From: Furcasterigmium furcatum
Lineage: Eukaryota; Ascomycota; Sordariomycetes; Glomerellales; Plectosphaerellaceae
NCBI GenBank assembly: GCA_001599815.1
Contig: BCIA01000001.1
Coordinates: forward strand, 5,290,978 to 5,354,977
Direction of reading: 5' to 3'
Length of the DNA: 64,000 nucleotides
Under the pieces are notes generated by a model. That model was given only the letters and a program-made list of their open reading frames with translations. It had not been told where the DNA came from and did no database searches. Positions within the stretch are counted from its first letter, which is position 1; each line of letters opens with the position of its first letter. This document shows positions 43,401 through 53,396 of this stretch, piece after piece. Position numbers and translations under genes: made by a program.

Positions 43401-43851
43401 ATGGATCGATACAAGCTCGTCTACACAGTCCCAGGTTGGTCCTCTGTTGTGCTATCCAGGAGGTGATCGCATCGACTGATTCGGATACCAGCCTCGCATC
43501 TCACGGCGACCAAGGACGCCATCTTCGGCGCAGGTGCCGGCGTCTACGAAGGAGGAAAATACGTCCAGGTCGCCTTCCAGCTCACCGGCCAGGGCCAGTT
43601 CCTCCCCGTCGCCGAGGCGGGCGCTGATCCGCACACCGGGACGACGGGGCAGCTGGAGAGCGTCCTGGAGTACCGCGTCGAGATCCTCTGCGAAGGACGG
43701 GACGTTGCCAAAGCGGCCGTCGCAGCGCTAAAGAAGTGAGCACTGGCGCCCGAAAGCCATGAAATGCATCCGGAATAGTCACTGACGAGCAGTAAGAACC
43801 CATCCCTACGAGGTGCCCGCCTACGAGGTGTACAAGCTAGAAGACTTTTGA
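43401..43851 (+). CDS. Stand-alone NIF3/YqfO-type domain protein
   Basis: Three exons (43401-43434, 43492-43735, 43797-43851), 110 residues. The sequence begins MDRYKLVYTVPASHLTATK and ends HPYEVPAYEVYKLEDF. Between them lie GAGAGVYEGGKYVQVAFQ and a GQFLPVAEAG-ADPHTG turn. This is the ferredoxin-like insert domain of NIF3/YqfO, present here alone without the metal-binding NIF3 core. Bacterial and fungal single-domain versions exist; their function is not established, though a CutA-like trimer is likely. Intron 1 has a GTTGGT donor. Intron 2 must end at AAG (43796) to keep the HPYE frame, although a CAG lies 4 nt upstream. It is convergent with sec9, 138 bp between stops. Confidence 0.85.
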
Positions 43852-43989
43852 ATGAAGGCGAGGGGACGATCTGTCTGTATTGACATATGCTGGCGATGAG
43901 CCTATTGAAAAGAAGAACGCCGGCTACTCCAGAAACACACAGATGGCTTGCGCAGTGCGATGCTCTTAACCCAGAACATGTCCAAATAT

Positions 43990-45425
43990 TTACCGGATAC
44001 GGTCCAGCCGGGCTCTGTTGAGACGCACGCCATCGTCCACCCTGTCGGTCTGCAAAATGTTAGCGCAATGTCCCAAATCGTGTCCAGTAAGGAGTAGTCA
44101 AAACTCACCTTCTCATTGATCCTGTCCGCAGTCACAATCTGCCTCTGCACCGTCTGGCCCTGGGCCTTGGCCACCCTGTTCAGCATGCCAACGGCGTTGC
44201 CCAGCTCGCCCATCTGGCGGGCGATGGTGGCCTCGTCATCCAATGCCTGGGCGTTCTCCTCGTCATCGTCGTCGGTGAAGACGTACTTGTTGGTCTCAGC
44301 CGCTGACAGCTTGGTGTCGCGGGCCGGCTGGCCATCGCCCATGCGGAGGTCCCTGAACGTCGCGTCGAGGTTGGCGTTGGAGTCCCAGGCGTTCTTGCGG
44401 TTGGCATTGCGCAGGTCTCGCTCCTGGCGATGGTTCTCCATGACGGCCTCCTCGCGCTCGCGGATCTTCTTCTCCGAGGTGAAGGGGTTGTTGACGTGGA
44501 CGGCGAACATGCTACGGTTGAGGTGCTTGAGCTTCTTGGCGCGGTCGGCGCCGACCTTGTTGTAGTTCTCAGCCTCCTCGAGCCGTCTCTCGGTGTTGTT
44601 GAGGCGCTCCTCGTCGCGGGCGAGGATGTTCATGGTGTTGATACCCGTGTCGGCAGCCTGGTGCGCGAGGGCGATGGACCGGTTGAGGGAGTTGATGGAT
44701 TCTTGTCGGGTGTCCTGGATCTGCTTCTTGATGTGCTTGACCTCCTGCTCCTCCATCTCCTCCTCGGTCAGCTGCCTCTCGGCGCCGTATCCGCCGTAGG
44801 GATCGCTGCCGCCGGGACCACCGCTTGAGCTGCCGTAGGCGCTGCCACCCGCATTGCCAGGCTGGGTGGGCTCCTGCGGACGGGAGCGCTGCTGGGCGCC
44901 GGCGAAGAGCTGATCGCGCTGGGCATCGTCTGCGCTGTCGTTGCGGCCGAGACCTCCGTAGCCTCCCGGGCCGCGGGCGGCAGAAGTCGCCGAGCCGTAG
45001 CGGTTGCCACTGTCATATCTGTTGTCGCCGTAGCCGCCAGCGGCGCCGTATCGGTCGGCTCCGTAGCCCGAGCTGGCGGGCTGTGCGTTCTGTGCATTCT
45101 GAGGATCGGGAGAGCCGTAAGGAGGGGGCGGTTGCGAGTAGGTCGAAGCACTAGAGGGCCCACGGCGAGGACCGCTGGGGAGGCCGCCGGCGGGACCACG
45201 AGAGGGGCCGTTCTGGAAGCCTTGACGAGGAGGGGGCTGCTGGTAGGGGCTGGGAGAAGCGGACTTGGAGCTGGCGGCATAAGGATCGTTGGAAGGGGGA
45301 GCCTGAGCATAGGGGTTGTCGCCAGCGGGAGAGGCAGAGGCCTTCTTGCGGCCGCCGAAGAGGGCGGAGCGAGAAGCGTCGTCGTCGCCGGCGTCGTCCT
45401 TCTTGCCGAAGCCGAACTTCTTCAT
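43990..45425 (-). CDS. sec9: t-SNARE Sec9 (SNAP-25 family)
   Basis: Two exons, right to left: 45425-44109 and 44049-43990; 458 residues. The N-terminal about 215 residues are Gly/Pro/Tyr/Ser-rich and disordered (repeated GYG and RYG units). The first SNARE helix lies near 225-295 (KKQIQDTRQESINSLNRSIALAHQAADTG). A linker follows, then the second SNARE helix near 395-458 (MGELGNAVGMLNRVAKAQGQTV ... RVDDGVRLNRARLDRIR), completed by exon 2. Sec9 pairs with Sso1 and Snc1 in fusion of secretory vesicles with the plasma membrane. There is no palmitoylation Cys cluster or membrane helix, as in yeast Sec9. Intron retention would replace the last turns of the second helix. Confidence 0.94.
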
Positions 45426-46764
45426 GGTGGGCGAATTGGTCGGTGTTGACGAAGAATAGAAGAGGGGGAGAGTCTAGGTTGTCAGATTGTAAGCGAGAGG
45501 GGTGAGCGCGAGACGCTTTTGAATGTCGGTTGGAAGAAAGTGCAGGGCCTTCTTGGTGGTCGCTGCATGTGTTGGGTGTGTTTCGGGACAAAGGCGGTCG
45601 GATTCAGCGCCCAGGTCAGGGTCCAGAAGTCATGTCCCGCCACGGCTAGACGCCTAACAATTTGGGTGGCTCTGACACATGACAAGGGATAGTGTCTCAT
45701 CGCACCCCGGTACCTGTCTGGGACCCCTCAGAGTCTAAGCCATGGAATTCGTCAGGCGAGAAGCCACTCAAGCCCAACACCACCAGGAGGGGCACTTGGG
45801 GGCTGAGGGCGGGGCTGTGATCCACTGAGTTGCGCTACCTTTCCTTACCAGGTACCTCCACTGCGGGCTACCCGAGCTTGTCCATACCTCTCCCGCTAAC
45901 CGCCATCCTGGGAAACCAGCCCGGAGCCTGCAGCTCAGGACTCCATGATTCGCTCATGACAGCCGTCTGTTTTCTTCGAAACAATTTGTACATTCATACA
46001 GGATCAATAAGTGCTCAGGCAGGTTGTGAGGCTTCTGCGTCAGAGAGAAACCTTCAGTGATTGCTTGAAAGCTTGCCTGCCTGCCTGGGGCGTCTAACCT
46101 TGCCTGAGGTGAGCCACGCTGAAAAGGAATGCCGTATGCAAAGTCAGCTTTGGACTCGTCCATGGTGTCTTACTCGCGGCGGCGGCGTGAAAGGAGACTT
46201 CCCAGGGCACCATCTGCTGATGAGTGAGTCCGGCGTCGGAGGTGGGCCCTTCTCGACTCTCGCACCCAATCCCATCGCCACCACGTCAACTGATAATAAT
46301 GTACCTCGTGAACCGCCCATGGCCGACCGCCAATCACCGTACTCCTCAAGCACACCTGGCTTTCCGGCCGGTCTGCGTCACATCCTGATCCTCTGCGCCG
46401 CGGGCCTCTTAAACCACCAGTGAACCTGGCCATGCCATACTTTCTTGATCCAATCTGATCGCAAACAATACCAGCCATCATCCCTTGCTCTCCCACGACA
46501 CAGTGACCATGCTGTCGTTCAACTAAGCGTCATTGCCGTTGCCACATCCCGACTGAGCACCGCGGACTCAACAGCTCAGCTCACCCTTCAACACCAACAA
46601 TCGCCTCCGAAAATCAAGATGATACCTCAAATACGGGCTCTAAAAACCTGCACCTTGTCTCCCATGAACGTCTTGGCCATCTTAAAACAGCAGTGCATAG
46701 TACACGACGCATTATTACGGATAGGCGCTTGAATCATCGACCTCTCCCCGGTCCTCCAGGCAAC
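45426..46764. promoter_or_regulatory. Divergent intergenic region (sec9 / GTPBP1-like)
   Basis: 1.34 kb between divergent starts. Small imperfect repeats occur, such as CCTGCCTGCCTG near 46076. Short frames on both strands are unsupported. Confidence 0.4.
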
Positions 46765-49377
46765 ATGGTTTCCGGCTCTATATTCACGTTCGACTCCGAC
46801 CCGCAAAGGGTCTCGTCGCCCTGGCTGGAGGATGATCCCGCCAGGAGGCTGTCGACCCCCCACTTGCAACCGGTCCCGGATGACCAGCCGGGCATGCTGT
46901 CCGACTTCAACATCACCAAGCTCCGCGCCGAGCCACAGGAGGGTGCCACTGAGTACAAGCTGCATCTCTTGCTGCGCGTCCGCAGGAAATACAAGTCCAT
47001 GAGCACAATGCCCAACTACTCGGCCAACCAGCGCCTCAAGTCCGAGCCCAGAGGCCTGTCCAGCTCGCAGCAGTCGCGCCAGATCCGTCTTGAGGAGCTC
47101 ACGAACCAGCTGCTCTGGCGTCTCCAGCAATCCTGCCCCCTCCACTCTCTCAAGTCAAGACACCTGGTCATCCCGAAATTGCCGGATGACACCGTCGACC
47201 TGACCGAGGCCATCCGCCCCCAACGGGTACTGCCCGGTCTGGAAGATGCTGCCGGGGCCTTGTACGAGATCGGCGTCGCTGATGACGGCACTCTTGTCGG
47301 CTTGACCAAGGATGAAATGGACGAGAGTATCACCACTTTGAAAGTCATGGCTGCCACCCTGGGCTGCACTGTCCGTATCACGCAAAGAGTGGTCGTTGGA
47401 GAGTGCGAGTGGCTTGAGACGTCTGAGTTGGTGGACAGCGCGACCCCTTGTCCTGCGCAAACCTTGCGTCATGATAGACTACTTTGCGTTGAGGCATTGG
47501 TGGTGCCGGACCTGGGCGCTCAGGAGGGAGGCCCGAGACCAGAGGGAGCTGAAGTTCCCCGTCGGTCGAACAACGGTACGGCTCACAAGGCCCGCGACGC
47601 CCCTCGCAAGGCAAAGTCAACCACCCAGCAGCTGAGGGTGACCCTGACGGGCCCGACAACGTCCGGCAAGTCGACCTTGCTTGGCACCCTATCAACGGGC
47701 ACGCTGGACAATGGGCGCGGTCAGAGCCGCTTGAGTCTCTTCAAGCACCGCCATGAGGTCATCTCCGGGATGACGAGTTCAGTGGCGCAAGAGCTGATCG
47801 GATACAAGAACGATGCCATCGTCAACTACGCCCAACCGCATGTCGAGTCCTGGCTTGACATCCACTACGAATCGGAAGACGGCCGGTTGGTCTTCGTCTC
47901 GGACTCTGCCGGCCATCCACGCTTCCGGCGAACAATTCTCCGAGGACTGTTCGGCTGGGCCCCGCAATGGACTGTCGTGTGTCTCGCTGCAGATGACCGC
48001 GAAGCCAATGCAAACAAGAACGGCCTCAGCTCGTCAGCACAAGACGTCCTGGGCAGTGCAGGTGCCGGGGTCGACCTGGTCAAGGCGCATCTGGAACTCT
48101 GCCTCAAGCTGAAGGCCCCGTTGGTAATTGTCATCACCAAGGTGGACCTGGCCACGAAGGCGAGCATGCAGCGGTCTGCGGGCAAAGCGATGACCCTCAT
48201 CAAGGACTTCGGCCGCACGCCGAAGCTCATGCAGCCTGCTCACAGCGGAGTGCAGGATCCCACGCACATTTCTGCGGAGGACCGGAAGAAAGCGCAGGGT
48301 GTGGTCGACCTGATGAGATCCAGCGATGATCTCCTGAAGCTGGTTCCGGTCGTGTTCACCAGCGCGGTCACTGGGACCGGTGTTGGGTTGCTCCATGCTC
48401 TGCTAGAGAGCCTGCCCCTGCCGCCGGCGCCAACAGCGCACGACTACCTGGGCGAGGTTCTCAACCCGGAGCAGCCTTCATGCCTGTTCCATATCGACGA
48501 CACCTTCAGCCGAGTGGCCGATTTTGCAGCTGTGGCCGAATCGCCGGATCAGGTCGACATGGGGATAGTCGTGTCGGGCTATCTTCGCTTCGGCCAGCTT
48601 TCCGTGGGCGACTCCATCGTCGTCGGCCCATTTCCGTCGGAGGACGACGAGTTCAAGGGGCTCACGCCTGAGGAGCGGCCGTCTCCTGGCGGTTATGGGC
48701 TTTCCATATCGCACCCGTCATCCGCCGAGTTTGCCAGGATCGCGATCCGTAATGCGGTAGCAGCCTCGACTACGAAGGGGGAATGGCACAACGCCAAGAT
48801 TGTGAGCATTCGCAACTTACGGCTGAGCGTGAGGACATTGGAGGCGGGCCAGGTCGGAACCATTGGCATCCTGTTGGACGTTCCCCCGAGGTCGCCCTCG
48901 GATAGTCCAGATATTCGCTCGCGCGAGGCCCCACGCATACGGAAAGGCATGGTCCTGGCAGTTCCGTCGAAGCACATGACCGCCACCGGCATGTCACTGC
49001 AGGCCGCCAGCTCGCTGACGGCGGTCTTCGAGGACGCGCAGATTTCCAGCTTGCAGGCAGGGTCTCTGGTTAATGTCTACGTCGGGAGCGTCAGGGCTGC
49101 CGCGCGTGTCAAAGGAATGTCGACGCGGCCGTCCGCCCGCAGGGATGGGGCCAGGCCTGCGGACCCGGACGCCGATGACATCTTCGCTATGAACGACAGT
49201 GACGTCGGCGCAGCGCAGGACACCGCGGAGGAGAAGGAAACAGAGGTCGTGTTGGAGCTGCTGACGAGCCGTGAGTGGGTTGAGCTCGGGTCACAGATTG
49301 TGTTACTGGAGGGTGGGCGCAATGACCGTTCTGGGCTGGAGGGCTTCGTGGGAAGGGTGGTCGAGATTGTCGATTAG
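46765..49377 (+). CDS. GTPBP1/GTPBP2-like translational GTPase
   Basis: 870 residues from the ATG at 46765, single exon. The N-terminal about 290 residues contain a helical region (LEELTNQLLWRLQQ) and a conserved-looking block EIGVADDGTLVGLTKDEMDES. The GTPase domain has G1 GPTTSGKST (296-304), switch sequence ISGMTSSVA, G3 DSAGH (380-384) and G4 TKVD (458-461). EF-Tu-like beta-barrel domains II and III follow (VVSGYLRFGQLSVGDSIVVGP, then a C-terminal barrel). The G3 motif DSAGH instead of DxPGH is usual for this branch, related to EF-1alpha/Hbs1. In animals GTPBP1/2 act in ribosome rescue and mRNA decay; a fungal role is inferred only. A Glu/Asp-rich insertion precedes the last strand. Confidence 0.87.
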   Translation: MVSGSIFTFDSDPQRVSSPWLEDDPARRLSTPHLQPVPDDQPGMLSDFNITKLRAEPQEGATEYKLHLLLRVRRKYKSMSTMPNYSANQRLKSEPRGLSSSQQSRQIRLEELTNQLLWRLQQSCPLHSLKSRHLVIPKLPDDTVDLTEAIRPQRVLPGLEDAAGALYEIGVADDGTLVGLTKDEMDESITTLKVMAATLGCTVRITQRVVVGECEWLETSELVDSATPCPAQTLRHDRLLCVEALVVPDLGAQEGGPRPEGAEVPRRSNNGTAHKARDAPRKAKSTTQQLRVTLTGPTTSGKSTLLGTLSTGTLDNGRGQSRLSLFKHRHEVISGMTSSVAQELIGYKNDAIVNYAQPHVESWLDIHYESEDGRLVFVSDSAGHPRFRRTILRGLFGWAPQWTVVCLAADDREANANKNGLSSSAQDVLGSAGAGVDLVKAHLELCLKLKAPLVIVITKVDLATKASMQRSAGKAMTLIKDFGRTPKLMQPAHSGVQDPTHISAEDRKKAQGVVDLMRSSDDLLKLVPVVFTSAVTGTGVGLLHALLESLPLPPAPTAHDYLGEVLNPEQPSCLFHIDDTFSRVADFAAVAESPDQVDMGIVVSGYLRFGQLSVGDSIVVGPFPSEDDEFKGLTPEERPSPGGYGLSISHPSSAEFARIAIRNAVAASTTKGEWHNAKIVSIRNLRLSVRTLEAGQVGTIGILLDVPPRSPSDSPDIRSREAPRIRKGMVLAVPSKHMTATGMSLQAASSLTAVFEDAQISSLQAGSLVNVYVGSVRAAARVKGMSTRPSARRDGARPADPDADDIFAMNDSDVGAAQDTAEEKETEVVLELLTSREWVELGSQIVLLEGGRNDRSGLEGFVGRVVEIVD

Positions 49378-49648
49378 CGGGAGTATCTCCAGCGCTGCAT
49401 GTTCACGGGTTTTATTGCATGTATGTGTCATTCGTTCCTGAGTCGTTTTATAGATCTTGTTTTGAAATATCATTCATTGGGACATTCCCAGCAGCCTGAG
49501 ACGCGGCCTCATGCTTTGCGACATGCTATCGTCCACGCCAGCAACGGATGTGGACCTCTGGACTCCAAAACGCCGAATATGCTACATGTTCCCCCTTGCC
49601 CGGGTTATTCCCTCCTGCTATGCTTTCCGCAGGCTGTATATTGTCGCC

Positions 49649-50070
49649 TTACGCCCTCACGATGCCGTAGAAGAGGGTCCATGTGAGGATGAACCCGGGC
49701 AGGCCGCTGAAGATGTTCCCGATCCAGAAATCGAAGGGGCGGCGGAAGTAACGGGACGTAGCAAGGGGAGAGAGGCCGGCTGCGGAGGAGGAGGGGGCGA
49801 TGCGGAGGGCGTAGAGGAGGATGGTGACGAGGGCGGCGAAGCCGAAGTAGAAGAGGAAGCCGTTGTAGGACTCGAGGCCGAGGATGCCGGCGGCGACGCC
49901 GAAGAGGGAGGCGGTAATGTTTTGGAGGTTAGAGAGGGCCTTAATGGTTGTTAGTCGAGAGACACGCATGGGGAGTCGCCAGGGCAGAGCAGGGTAGGGC
50001 GGACCTTTGTGTTGTGCGCAATAGATTCTTGGACGATTGGGGCGACCTGGTATTCGCGCTCGGAAGGCAT
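49649..50070 (-). CDS. emc6: ER membrane protein complex subunit 6
   Basis: Two exons, right to left: 50070-50005 and 49939-49649; 118 residues. Exon 1 codes for MPSEREYQVAPIVQESIAHN and the TK before the intron. Exon 2 opens ALSNLQNITASLFGVAAGIL, then GLESYNGFLFY and three hydrophobic helices, ending FDFWIGNIFSGLPGF-ILTWTLFYGIVRA. This is the EMC6 signature. EMC6 belongs to the core of the EMC insertase, which places tail-anchored and multi-pass proteins into the ER. The intron (65 nt) has an unusual GTCCGC donor and an AAG acceptor, but a good CTAAC branch site. Retention gives a stop inside it, which supports splicing. It is convergent with the GTPBP1-like gene. Confidence 0.92.
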
Positions 50071-51423
50071 CGCGGCGGTTGTTTTGAGGGGTTGCGCAGA
50101 CTTTGCGGAGAGTGGTGAGTAGACGGTGCTGCTGAGCTTGGGAGCTGTGTCTCGGTATTACGGTTGGCGGTGCCTGGGTTGTCGTTTGAAGGTGGTGGTG
50201 GTCGAAACTGAAGCTTGGGCATTTGAGCATCCATCATCACGAATGCTGTCCAGAGCTCGGGACCCACTCGGGATCGATGAAGGACCGGCCAATCACATGT
50301 AAGACCTCCTCCATGGCCTCAAGAGGCTCCAGACATGGAGGGGTTGCATGTCCCGTGGCAGAATCCATTTACTACCTACAGTCCCTAAAAGTGCTATAGG
50401 TGCTAATTATTAATATGCTATTGTCGCTAGCCTGTTGAAGCTATCTACACGACAGAACCCTGAGCTTGATTCATACGCACCTCGTTGCTAGGCCACTCCC
50501 TGCAATACGAGACACGACTCTGATTAAGAGGTGCTTTCAGGGGCTTCGATGGGGTTTGATCTGAATCATAGTATGAAAAGGAGAAGGAAAGTTTGTCTCG
50601 ATTAGAAGAAGCAGCTGAATCACGATGTTTTGTTTCCAGTGTCAACAAACCTCGCAGCAACGCACTGTTGTTTGCGAGCGACCGTTTCGGGCCAGCCTCG
50701 CAAGTGCTTGCTGTCAGATCGGGAGACGTGAATGGCTTCTCAAAGGGGCGCATTGGAGGGCTCATCTGCCTTTGATTGGATTTCATCTCCCCAGATCAGC
50801 CTCAAGTGGACACTGGACGAACACCCTGTAAAAGCGGAGCTGGTTCTGCTGGGAACACCATTTGGCAATCCGTTGTTATGCGACTGGGGCGTCATTTATT
50901 TTTGTAGCCGGCCGGAGCTTGTCACTGCAACGGGAAGGGGACCGACTTGTGCCATCCATGCACACCACCAAATCACATTTGCATTGGACCAACGTTCGTT
51001 GCCCGTGGTCATCGGATGTGCAGGAACAGCACGTGCTACCGACGCTGTCACTGGTCCCAGCTCGGGCTAATTCGACGGTCATTTAGCGCCACCCGGGGTC
51101 ACTTACGTAGCGTCGCAACCAACTGGAAGACATCGGCCATCTGGCATAACAGGCACACTTCACATCTGCATCTGCATCTCCACGACTGCCAACTCTCCTT
51201 ACCGACTCCTCAAATCCCCCCGAACGACCCACGACACTCGAATCGACAGCGTCACAGACTGCGACGCCCTCCCGCTCCCCTCAACCCGACAAGCAGACCA
51301 GATCAACTCAACCCCCCAGCATCTTTGACCGCCTACCAGCAGCACGCGATCCCCCTCTTGGCTCGTGGTGGCAGATGGCTGCGCTCCGCTTGGGAGTCGA
51401 CACAGCAACTCCCAGGTCTCTAG
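50071..51423. promoter_or_regulatory. Divergent intergenic region
   Basis: 1.35 kb between emc6 (-) and the vezatin-like gene (+). It includes a GCATCT triplication near 51160-51180 and a C-rich leader before the ATG at 51424. No gene is supported. Confidence 0.4.
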
Positions 51424-53396
51424 ATGGACCCCGTCGTGTATGACCGGTCCCCTCTGGCCGACTACCTTCGCGATGAAGGCCAGGACGGTGAAGCCGCCGG
51501 CTGGGCCCCCGCCGACGCAGACCAGGACCCGGTCCACGACATCTCCCCCCCCTCGAGCCCCGATTTCGCGCCCACAGGGCGGCCCATGGTCCGATCACGA
51601 TTCCGCAACAAGCTCCCCGATCCTCTCCAAGTAGCCATCCCCAAGAGCTCTCTCAACCCTGCCAGGAGGAGCTACTCTGTACGACCTGCCGCTTCCCTTG
51701 CGTTTCAGAGAACCGAGATGAGACTGACACACGTGTTCCCGTAGACGGCAGTCGCCTCCAGGATCGATCGCGCCGACAACTCAAAGTTCCTCGAGCAGTT
51801 CCGATACACAATCGTCGCCTCCCAGCTCCTCAGCGGTCACACAATCACCGGTCCGAATCAGGGGCAGTCGCGATCGTTCCCCGGCGAGCATGGCGGCGCG
51901 CAGGGCAGCAACCCCCTCTTTGACCCGACCGGCGCCCTCGGCACCGTGGCGGGAGCCCTGGCGCTGGCTCTCGCGATCAGCTGGCTACGCGGCAGCGGGA
52001 GTGGTAATTTCACCAAAAAGCGGATTGCCGTTCTGATGGTCCTGGCCACTATTGGTGCAGGGGTCGCCCAGGTCTTCATGCGGCGGCAGTGGCTGCGGTA
52101 CCGTCGACATCAAGCGCTGTCAGAAGTCTCGGGTTTTGTTTCGAACGCGCAGGAGTTCGACAGCGCTACCGGCGCAGCCATAGCACTGATTCAGGAAGTG
52201 GAACTCGTCTCCCGCGGATACAGGCTCAGCGCGCCCTTGCCCCCCATCAGCCGCATCGAGGACCGGACCCAGACGAGGAGATGCGTCCGCCTTCGCAAGG
52301 CGCTGCGTCGTTGCTTCGCCGATGTCCTCCAAGGGTATGAGCAGACTTGCGATGTCGTCAAGGGATTCTCCGAGCAGCTGGACCTGGAGAAGTACTATGA
52401 CATCTACGATATCAGCGACCTAGACATGTCGGACGCCCGCCAGGGCTTGACGGATCTCGAGGCGGAGGATGCCGAGTCGTTGAGGACACTCAAGATCTCT
52501 GCGGCACGGTTTCACACGGTCCGCAAGATGTTCCTCTGTGCGCTGTTAGCGATGGACGCCAACGGGGACAGCAATGATCTGATGAGATGGACCACGGCGG
52601 TGGAGGCTCTCAGGACCCTCAACAATGTCACTGCATCGAGCTATGAGCGGCTCAAGACGATTTTGAGCGAGGAAGAGTGTGAGTACAGGCCGTTCCATGA
52701 TTCGGGCATTGCTAACATGTTCCAGCATTCCCGACACCGCCAACACCCCGAGTACCCCTGACACCTGGTCGAGAACGCTGGAGAGGCCAGCTCCGCAAAC
52801 TCAATGGCCTCTCGACTGGCATCCGAGGCCTTCAAGCCAAGCTCCAGCTCCTGAGGGAAGAGTCTGACAGGTCGCTCAACGAGTCCGACGATATCACTGA
52901 GCTGGGCTCTAACCTCATGTCCCAATACGAGTCCATCGGCATCGACCTCCGCGCGCTCATGCAAGCCTGGGAAGAAGGCCGCGCTGCTCTCGCTTCAGGC
53001 ATCGACCGCAACGAGAAGCGACTCTCCTCGATGAGCACCCTCCTATCCCCCGCCAGCTCCATTAGCGGCCCGACAGCCATCGAAGAAATCACCGGCGGCA
53101 CAGCCTCAGACGCCCTCAAGGCCCTCACAGGGGAAGGTTTCGACGTCAGCAGCAACCCTGACTCTGACGAGGTCTTCGAGGCGGTCGCCATGCCCCGGCC
53201 CCGCAGTCTCCTCACGCGAGAAGAGCGCATCGTCAAGATGAAGGAGGAGCGCGACAAGCGCGAAGTGGCCCGAGAGCGCTCCGAGGCCAACAAGGGCATG
53301 CTCCGCGAGCTGGAGATGGTCATCAACCTCCGCCCCCGGCCGAGGACTAACACTACGCCCTCCCGCTCAACGCCCGCGCGGATAGTCTCCATGTAA
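51424..53396 (+). CDS. Vezatin/Inp2-like membrane protein (myosin-binding family)
   Basis: Three exons (51424-51678, 51745-52678, 52726-53396), 619 residues. The N-terminus is Asp/Pro-rich. Exon 2 begins TAVASRIDRADNSKFLEQFRYTIVASQLL. Two adjacent membrane helices lie near 150-168 (GTVAGALALALAISWL) and 180-198 (RIAVLMVLATIGAGVAQVFM). A long helical region follows, with paired Cys/Arg-rich helices (RRCVRLRKALRRCFADVL) and coiled-coil segments up to a basic C-terminal helix (RIVKMKEERDKREVARERSEANK). Order and hydrophobic hairpin fit the vezatin-type family that includes yeast Inp2. Inp2 is the peroxisomal receptor for myosin V in organelle inheritance. Assignment to peroxisomes is inference from the family. 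Confidence 0.78.

Noticed and set aside
762..53396. Idea of a peroxisome gene cluster (SKL lactate dehydrogenase and Inp2-like gene)
   Set aside because: The two genes are about 49 kb apart with unrelated housekeeping genes between them; co-location is probably chance.
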